The notes beneath the pieces were generated by a model. That model saw only the letters and a list, made by a program, of their open reading frames with translations, had not been told where the DNA came from and made no database searches. The translations under genes and the position numbers were made by a program. From Chrysoporthe austroafricana (Eukaryota > Ascomycota > Sordariomycetes > Diaporthales > Cryphonectriaceae), in NCBI GenBank assembly GCA_001051155.2, contig JYIP02000007.1, positions 2,358,342 to 2,422,341 of the forward strand: DNA of 64,000 nt, written 5' to 3'. Shown in pieces: positions 57,430 to 64,000 of this stretch (the first letter of the stretch is position 1; each line of letters opens with the position of its first letter).

Positions 57430-58779
57430 CTACTGTGATATATCTGCTACAGTGGTTGCTACCAGTATAGCCATCATCGTTATCAGGTAACCCTTAAGGT
57501 TGTTTGGGCGCACTGATAGACCTGTGACATCTGGCCTCACGCCAGCTGTAGCACACAACCACAACCTGTCAACAGGCGATGCCAGGGAGCGCAACTTCGA
57601 CCCGTTCCCTGATGCGACTGAGAGATTGCTTTGACCGTAATGACGATAAGTGGTGGCCCGCGTAGATATTTTAGCGAGGGATAAGAAGAACTCTTCATCA
57701 TGCTCGTCTGGCGGCTCAACTCGACAGAGCTCCCTACTCACACCGTCAGCCGCGATAACTGCGAGCTCCCCCGCCCTACTTACAGACCACGATACTCGGT
57801 GGAAGCAGACGATGCGTATCCACAATCCCAAGTCGTTCGTCCCGTGCGTTAACTATTTCGCAGGCTTCCTCCGGACGAAAGAAGTCCCCCCCGCGAGCCC
57901 TGCGCAACATCACCAGCCACGGTCGACAATCCAACAGGGACGCTGAGTTGGGTATTTTTTTTTTTCTTTTCCTTTCCCTTTTACTGAGACGAGGCCGACA
58001 GACGAGGCCGAAATATAGAGAGGCAAGCCTAGAGGCCTTGGAAATCCGTGGTCAGTCGCGCCCAAAAGCGGTCATTACGGGCTGGGAAGCTCAGGCGCAG
58101 CAGTCGGATCGAGGAGCGCTCCTCGGTCCCAGAAAGCGCAAGGGGCGCGCAAGACTAACTCGGGGTACGCGCAGAACGGAAACCAAGATGTGGACTTGTA
58201 GAAGCGACAATACGGCCGAGCTGTGGATAGTCCGGGAAAACTTCACATGTGCCAGCGCACAGGTCCAAGGCTCGGCCAGGGTCGAGAGTCGCTTTGAGCC
58301 TCAACGGCGTCCCCGAGTCTGAGTGTGCTGTTGATACTCGCATGACTATCGAGATCGGCGATAGCTCTGCGGGCGGTGTCGAGTCCCTTTCAATGGACCG
58401 CCTCCAACAGCCGATGTGTGTTGGGCGAAGGATCTCCATGCGTGCCTCCGTCGCGGTTCCTCGCCCTCATCATACCACAGGTGCTTACCATAGGGCAATC
58501 CGTATCAGTGCACCGGATATTCATGAAGTGGAGTCGGGGTGACCCTGCGACGGTGTACGAATCCGAAAAGTAACCCGGCCGCAGCGCGAGCAGGCCACAG
58601 TCGTCTCTAGAGAGAACTCGTGTGTTCCTAGTCGAACGAGGAGCATCCTGGTGTGCCCAGGCGAGCTTAAGAGGTCTACAGACTACGTCGAGGACACGTC
58701 TCGTGCGCCAACCAAGATGGTGATGTAGATAGATATGCTTGTGCTTTCCGACCGGTCTGCTAAAAAGCACGGAGAGCAT
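57430..58779 (-). pseudogene. Possible decayed gene fragments
   Basis: Three minus-strand frames have strongly protein-like sequence but are not joined by acceptable splice sites. One at 58390-58779 includes RDDCGLLALRPGYFSDS and MNIRCTDTDCPMV. One at 58155-58380 includes PISIVMRVSTAHSDSGTPLR and GRALDLCAGTCEVFPDY. One at 57430-57850 includes LGLWIRIVCFHRVSWSVSR, RVEPPDEHDEEFFLSLA and a C-terminal hydrophobic LKGYLITMMAILVATTVADI. Together they would suit a fungal membrane or envelope protein that has suffered indels, with order 58.8 to 57.4 kb. I do not recognise the family, and intron mis-modelling is the alternative. Confidence 0.3.
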
Positions 58780-59737
58780 CTGAGAATCCCTTCCTGTCTT
58801 GTCCGCGCGATGTCTATCTCGGAGAGCCGTTATCTACCGCGTAGAGGTCCCTAGGCGTGCCCGTAGTCCTCGAGATCTTGTGCTCCTAACCCAATCCTAG
58901 ATGATCACCTTCATCTTCTGCGCTAGTTCCTTGGGCCTTGCGTCGCTGATGCTATCCGACCGTCACAGTTCTGGCTGACCATTGGTGCTAGCAGCGACGC
59001 GTTGCTGACACGCCCTAGAAGCTCCCGGATTGAGAACAAGGGCCCGCACATTACCTTGACTGCATCTCGCCTCTGCCAGCACGGCAGAGCCGCAGGCATT
59101 CCTCTGGATGATGAGTATCTAGCACTTATGAGTCGTGTGCAGATCTTGGCCCACCGTCACAGAACGTGCTGTACTGTGGGTTGGCCTCTGCTGGGATGGA
59201 GAGCGGGCGACTCTTCAGCCCCCTATTCGCAGCTGGAACTTGGCCATGCCTGGTTAGGGGCTGACTAAGTCAGGGTGTGTGGTAGGCCGGGATGGATCCC
59301 AGTCAGGTCAAGTCGTGTCCTCCCATCTCCCGCGTCGAGGACATTTTGGAATCCGTCAACCCAAACTAGCTGCTTTCCCTCCAGGTCTCACAATCCAGCC
59401 ACGGCCGTCTTGACACTCGACGGCTCTGCTCCCGCTCGCGGCCCTGCGGTCGGATCCGGCTGCCACACCGCCACCCTACGGTATTGCGATCGAACAGCGA
59501 TCGTCCGACGACGACGAGAGATCAGCGCCTGCCCGGTCCTCTGCGAGAAGCGTCAGGGGGCTCGTTCCATCGACACCTGTCTTTGTCTCCCGCGCTATTC
59601 CTTTTCGCGAGGCTCTGCTCGTCATTCGTGCATGCCGGAGTCCGTGGCGCTCTGAATAGTCACGACGACCCCGCTCCTCCTGCCTCCTGCCTCCTGCCTC
59701 CTACCCGTTGCTCGCGACGAGCACCGCCGTCGTCAAG

Positions 59738-61430
59738 ATGAGACTGCGAAGCAGAAGGTCGCCTTTCTCCCTCCTGCTGGTATCCTCCCTCGCCGCCGCA
59801 TCCGCTCTCGCCTCCTCCCTCGATGCTTCATATGCCGCGAGCCCGTCTGAGCTGCAGCTCGGCTCGATTGGCTCCTCCTCCGGCAAGGCAGGCACCAAAG
59901 ACGCGCCCGTCGATGGCGTCGACGGGCGGCCACACGAGGGTCCGTTCGTCGAGTCCGAGAACCTGCGCTCGACCGCCAGCGATCTGAAGAAAGACCTGCC
60001 ACCGCTGGAAGGCCGACCTCGGGATCCCACCATCATCGACGGCGTCAAGATCCCCGAGACCAACGATGGGGTCATGAACGATCCCAACCGGGCGGAGCCG
60101 AAGGAGGGGACAACGGGCACGTCAGGAGGGGTCAGCGAGAAGGACCAGGTGCGCAAGGCGAAGGAGGGTGCGACGGGCGAGAAGGCAGAGAACAAGCCAG
60201 AGCCGCCCAAGGAGGCACCCCCCTTACCACACAGCGAACAGGAGAAGATCACTAGCAAGGAGGATGCTAAGAAGGAGAAGGGCAAGCCTGAAGGCAAGGC
60301 TGGTAATGATGTGTCCGGGCTCGAGGTTCGTCGATACAGGAGCTACTTCGTACCGCTCACAAGATGCTAACAGCAGCTCAGAAGCCCGTAGGCCTTCCCG
60401 AGAAGACATACGAACAGACCATCCCGGTCCCCGACTCTGCGAACAAGAACCACCTCGACGTATCCCCTGGCAAGTCCTCCAGCAAGACGAGCAAAGTCGT
60501 CGCCGAAGACCCCGACGGGCTCATCCAGCCCTTCCACTCCTTTATATTATCTATGGCCATGATCCTCTTCTCCGAGGTCGGCGACAAGACGTTTCTGGTC
60601 GCGGCCCTCATGGCCATGAAGCACGACCGTCTGGTCGTCTTCACCGCGGCCTTCGGTGCCCTCATCACTATGACCATCCTGTCTGCGGTCCTCGGCCACG
60701 CCGTGCCCACGCTCATCCCCAAAAAGGTCACCAACTTCCTCGCCTCCGCGCTCTTCCTCGTCTTCGGTGCGCGCATGCTCAAGGAAGGGCTGGCGATGAG
60801 CCCCGACGAGGGTGTCGCCGCCGAGATGGCCGAGGTGGAGATGGAGCTCGAGGAGAAGGAGAACGCGGCGCGGAAGGCCGGGCGGAGGCGCTCGTCCATC
60901 AGCCCCTACGCTCTCGAGATGGGCATGAACAGGACACACACCCGCAAGTCGCGCTCGCAGTCCCGCTTCCCCACGCCGCCGCGCAGCCCGTCCGCGTCGC
61001 CGGAGCGCAGCCCGAGCCCCAGGCGCGGCCCGTTCGGCTCCCTCTTCGACGGCGCGGGCAACCTGTTCTCACTGCTCCTGAGCCCCGCATGGGTGCAGAC
61101 GTTCGTCATGACGTTCCTGGGCGAGTGGGGCGACCGCAGCCAGATCGCGACGATCGCGATGGCTGCAGGCCAGGACTACTGGTGGGTGACGCTGGGCGCG
61201 GTGTTGGGCCATGCTTGTTGCACGGGCGTTGCGGTACTGGGGGGCCGGGCTATCGCTGGGCGCGTGTCGCTCAGAGTCGGTGAGTGATGAGGAACCCCTC
61301 CCCTCCCGCCCTCTCACCTTCTATCCTAATACAATACTAATGGCATTCCCTCGCAGTCACGATCGGCGGAGCGGTGGCATTCCTTGTCTTCGGCGTCATC
61401 TATCTCGTCGAGGCGATGTGGGCATCATGA
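59738..61430 (+). CDS. gdt1: GDT1/TMEM165 (UPF0016) family cation transporter (519 aa, three exons)
   Basis: Exons 59738-60325, 60382-61279 and 61357-61430, 1560 nt. The start ATG at 59738 (MRLRSRRSPF) opens a signal peptide LLLVSSLAAASALASS. A long hydrophilic, Lys/Glu/Pro-rich segment (about 30-240) follows, then two repeats of three membrane spans. Each repeat carries the family motif: EVGDKTF (Glu261) in the first and EWGDRSQ (Glu444) in the second, separated by a charged cytosolic loop of about 100 residues with RRRSSISPYA and SPSASPERSPSP. The last exon supplies the final helix (GAVAFLVFGVIYLVEAMW). Family knowledge: yeast Gdt1 is a Golgi Ca2+/Mn2+ transporter, probably proton-coupled, supporting glycosylation and calcium tolerance. 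The N-terminal extension is longer than in yeast but common in filamentous fungi. All key residues are present. Confidence 0.94.
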
Positions 61431-63030
61431 AGCATCCGACGTATCGCACCGACGATCATGACAGCATACACCGTGTAGGATCGCTTTTCTTGTAAAGGGC
61501 CGGTCGGAGGGCGCGGACATGCGAGCCCCTTGGAGACCTGTGCCTTCTTTCGGGCTCACAAGGAGGGAGAATTGCATAGCTGGCGTTGGGCTGGGTCGGG
61601 TCGGGTCTGGCACAAACAGGGTTGCCGAGGGAAATGTCATGGCTAAAACGTCAAGAGCGCGGTGGCATCGACGTTCGCTGGCTGGGGAGTACATAAACAA
61701 CAAGGTTACAATGTGGTATCTATATGATGGTATCTTTGTCCGCCAGTAAGGCAGGACGTGTAATAGAGTCGAAAGTCTGCACGGTGGCCGTCGAGCGTCC
61801 TTATACCTACGTGACCATGCAGCGAAGTGCCAAGGAGGACTATATCCCGAGCCTCTCCCCGTGCGCCGTGGCTGATCTCGGGTGGATTGGGGGTCGTGCT
61901 GGGCATCTCATCTCCCGAGAGCCCTCCTCCCCCCCCAAATCCTCCGAAGCTACTTGCTGAAACCGTTGTCGAGCGGCCGGGGAAGCCCCAAGGCTTGAGA
62001 CAGCGACGCCCCAGCGCGCGCTAGGCTTCCTGGCACGAGCCGCCCTCTCAACGCCAGGTCCAGCGCTAAAGGCGGAAACCGTGGCTGCTACTAAGGAATC
62101 CTGCGCCAGCCGCAGGGCGAGAGCTGCGAGAAAAGGAGCGCACGCGGAGGATGGATGGACGGATGGATGACATGCTCAGTGGGCAAGCCCGGATCGGGAA
62201 CCCCGGGAACCATGGGGCGGGCGTTCGAAGACCGGGTGGATCGCCGCCCGGGTCTCCTCGCAGGGCCGCGCAGGCTTGCCGACGCACGTAGACGTCACAG
62301 GTTAAGGGAAGAATAGCAGTGACGACGGTGGTGGTGGTAGATCAAATCCCATCACCCCGGGCTGTCCCTCAACGGCGACAATAACGACAAACAAAATAGA
62401 CACTGCTACTATTACTGTTACTATTACTGCTGCTGCTGCTCACCTTGGGTTACCACAAAAGGGGGAGGAGGAGTACCAAGTCGTTATAGTACGGGGTTAG
62501 TCGGCCCTCTGGGGTGCTCGCTTAGAGGCCTTCCGTCCGTACCGAGTGGCCAGTATCACAGGCTAGAGTTCCACTTACACACACGCCACCCACCGACGCG
62601 GACCCCGCGCGTGCGCAGAGAGGACAGCGTACCATCCCCCATCCCCCGCCTTGCCTCTCACTCACACACGCATACGCACATACAAAGAACAGCACATCTG
62701 CCTGGCTCCCCGAGGAGCGGAGGGGAGGGGGGAAACTGACTAAGGCTTTCCCCCGATCACCGCCGCGGGGATTTACCTACTTCTCTTCCAAGCTTCCCAC
62801 ACACACACCCACCCACTCACCCACACACTCACTCCCTCCCTTACACCTCTGCGTCTCCTTGCTTGCCTGCTCGCCCTCCGCATAACCCATCCCAATAGGA
62901 GCTGACGACGCCCAATCCTCACCTCCTCGAAAGAGCCCCCTCCCTCGCGAAGCGCGCGTGAAAACCACCCCCGCCTCTCATATCTCTCTTCTCCCCCCTC
63001 CCTCTCGTTTCTCCCGCCGCCGCCGTCATC
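61431..63030. other. Intergenic, C/T-rich promoter of the mutarotase gene
   Basis: 1.6 kb. A CTG/CTA-type microsatellite lies near 62400-62440, and long C/T- and CA-rich runs lie at 62570-63030, right up to the next start codon. Such pyrimidine tracts are typical of well-expressed fungal promoters. No gene is seen. Confidence 0.5.
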
Positions 63031-63956
63031 ATGAGCCAGCTCTGGTCCAAGGACCCCAGCCCCGCCAGCGCCCTCTGGCAGAAGCCCGCCGCGCCGCCCG
63101 CCTCCGCCTCGCACATCCCCGACGCCGCGCCGCTGTCCGCGGCCGAGACCCGCGTCAAGAACCCCGGCAGGCGGTACGCGCAGATCGTCCGGCTCCGGCC
63201 CGAGCACTACGACGAGTACAAGGCCGTCCACGCCGCCGTGTGGCCCGAGGTGGCGAGGCAGATCAAGAACTGCAACATCGTGGACTGTACGTTTTTTTCT
63301 TTTTCTCCTTTCTTTCTTTTTTCCCTTTATGTGTGGGTGTATATATGTGTGTGTGTGTGTGTGTGCGCGCTGGCGCCACCCCCCAAGTGTGGGCGCGCTT
63401 TTAATTCATTTTCATCATTACTCATCACCCTGTTTCCCCCCGCCATTTGGTTGCGGTGCGGCGCAGCCGGCACTCGGAGGGGTCGGGGAATAAATACTAG
63501 ATACTATCGTGAAAGGCGGCGGGCAGGCGGAGGACGCCCCTAGCCGGCCGGTGGTCGGTGGTGTGGCGTGAGCCTGGCCCAGGGGGACAGCTCCTCCGCG
63601 CCCTCGCTCGAGACCACCCATTTTTACCCCCTTACGCCGCATTCCCCCTTGTTTCCCCAAGAATAAATAAACACAATAGGAGCAAATGAAACTGACATGC
63701 CTCCCTTTTTTCCCTTCCGGCCCGCGCAGACAGCATTTTTTACGACGACCTGACGCACATCCTGTTCGCGACCTTCAAATACGTCGGCTACGACTACGCA
63801 GGCGACATGGAGAGGATGCGCGAGAACCCCAAGGTGCTCGAGTGGTGGAAGATGACAGACAGGTTCCAGGAGTCCATGGTCCCTGGGGCGAAGAGCAGCG
63901 CGGCGGGCGAGCCATCATGGTGGAAGCCGATCGAGGAGGTGTTCTACCAGGCCTAG
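63031..63956 (+). CDS. L-rhamnose mutarotase (RhaM/DUF718) family protein (160 aa, two exons)
   Basis: Exons 63031-63286 and 63730-63956, 483 nt. The junction (T|GTACGT ... GCGCAG|AC) restores NCNIVDYSIFYDD. After a Pro/Ala-rich N-tail of about 45 residues the conserved domain reads RYAQIVRLRPEHYDEYKAVH (catalytic-type His67 with WPEV just after), then YSIFYDDLTHILFATFKY, ENPKVLEWWKMTDRFQ and a final WWKPIEEVFYQA. Family knowledge: RhaM interconverts alpha and beta anomers of L-rhamnose; in bacteria it assists rhamnose catabolism, and fungal homologues are cytosolic and mostly uncharacterised. The core length (about 110 residues) matches. The intron is 443 bp, several times longer than others here, and contains a GT/TG microsatellite. 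The CDS is complete, ending 44 bp before the window edge. Confidence 0.92.
63345..63366. repeat. GT dinucleotide run inside the mutarotase intron
   Basis: A run of about ten TG/GT units within the single long intron of the rhamnose mutarotase gene, preceded by a C/T-rich stretch. It probably accounts for part of the unusual intron length. Confidence 0.8.
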
Positions 63957-64000
63957 GTCGGGTGGCTGGCTGGCTGCAGGTTGTGGTTCCTGGCCCTCGC

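Larger units (their letters stand above)
54254..59737. other. Gene-poor 5.5-kb stretch
   Basis: No intact gene is supported. The stretch contains a CGA/ACG trinucleotide repeat at 55225-55253, pyrimidine-rich tracts (57951-57985) and, on the minus strand at 57430-58779, frames that look like remnants of a decayed protein gene. The last 300 bp are the C/T-rich promoter and leader of the GDT1-like gene, with a CTGCCTC-type repeat at 59680-59705. Confidence 0.5.

Noticed and set aside
60168..61283. 371-codon plus-strand frame
   Set aside because: It is an Arg/Pro-rich shadow in another frame of the GDT1-like gene.
1..64000. tRNA genes, rRNA, CRISPR arrays, complete transposons
   Set aside because: I looked for tRNA B-box words with a matching A-box and stem, and for long direct or inverted terminal repeats with transposase or reverse transcriptase motifs. 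None was found by eye.

Overview
The window is nuclear DNA of a filamentous ascomycete (Pezizomycotina, most likely Sordariomycetes). The evidence is many short GT-AG introns (mostly 50-120 bp) with CTNAC/CTRAC-like branch sites, absence of operons, and fungal-specific families: a Zn2Cys6 regulator, a NACHT-WD40 NOD-like receptor, a UstYa oxidase-like protein, an OPT peptide transporter, SEN1, an F-BAR RhoGAP and EAF. I rebuilt 14 protein-coding genes, 12 of them spliced. In all 12 the exon lengths add up to a multiple of three with no internal stop, which is strong internal support for the models. No rRNA, tRNA or CRISPR was recognised.

Layout. 1-5.8 kb: a disordered 783-aa protein of unknown function (minus), then poorly resolved sequence. 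5.8-26 kb: a gene-sparse accessory segment. It holds a Zn2Cys6 transcription factor whose zinc cluster is split by an apparent GC-AG intron, a 168-aa conserved protein divergent from a broken NACHT-WD40 receptor, a damaged copy of a conserved fungal membrane-anchored-looking protein, an OPT transporter, an interrupted ORF and an intact UstYa-like gene. 26.4-41.5 kb: housekeeping genes, namely SEN1 RNA/DNA helicase, a 1339-aa disordered protein and aspartate-semialdehyde dehydrogenase. 43.8-54.3 kb: an F-BAR/RhoGAP (Rgd1-like), two small secreted Cys-containing proteins next to a diverged local duplication, the elongation factor EAF and an Arg-rich orphan ORF. 54.3-59.7 kb is nearly gene-free, with possible remnants of a decayed minus-strand gene. 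59.7-64 kb: a GDT1-family cation transporter and an L-rhamnose mutarotase.

How the genes relate. Most of the conserved genes are independent. SEN1 and EAF both act on RNA polymerase II transcription but are 25 kb apart, so I infer no functional cluster. The only grouping that might be a pathway is UstYa-like oxidase + adjacent interrupted ORF + OPT peptide transporter (18.2-24.4 kb), with a Zn2Cys6 regulator 10 kb away. This looks like the edge or remnant of a peptide-modifying (RiPP-like) locus, but I see no precursor peptide with Lys-Arg-bounded repeats. The lesions in the NOD-like receptor and neighbouring ORFs (nonsense codons that could be CA-to-TA changes, plus indels) suggest ongoing decay of the accessory segment. 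Single-base assembly errors cannot be excluded for the indels.
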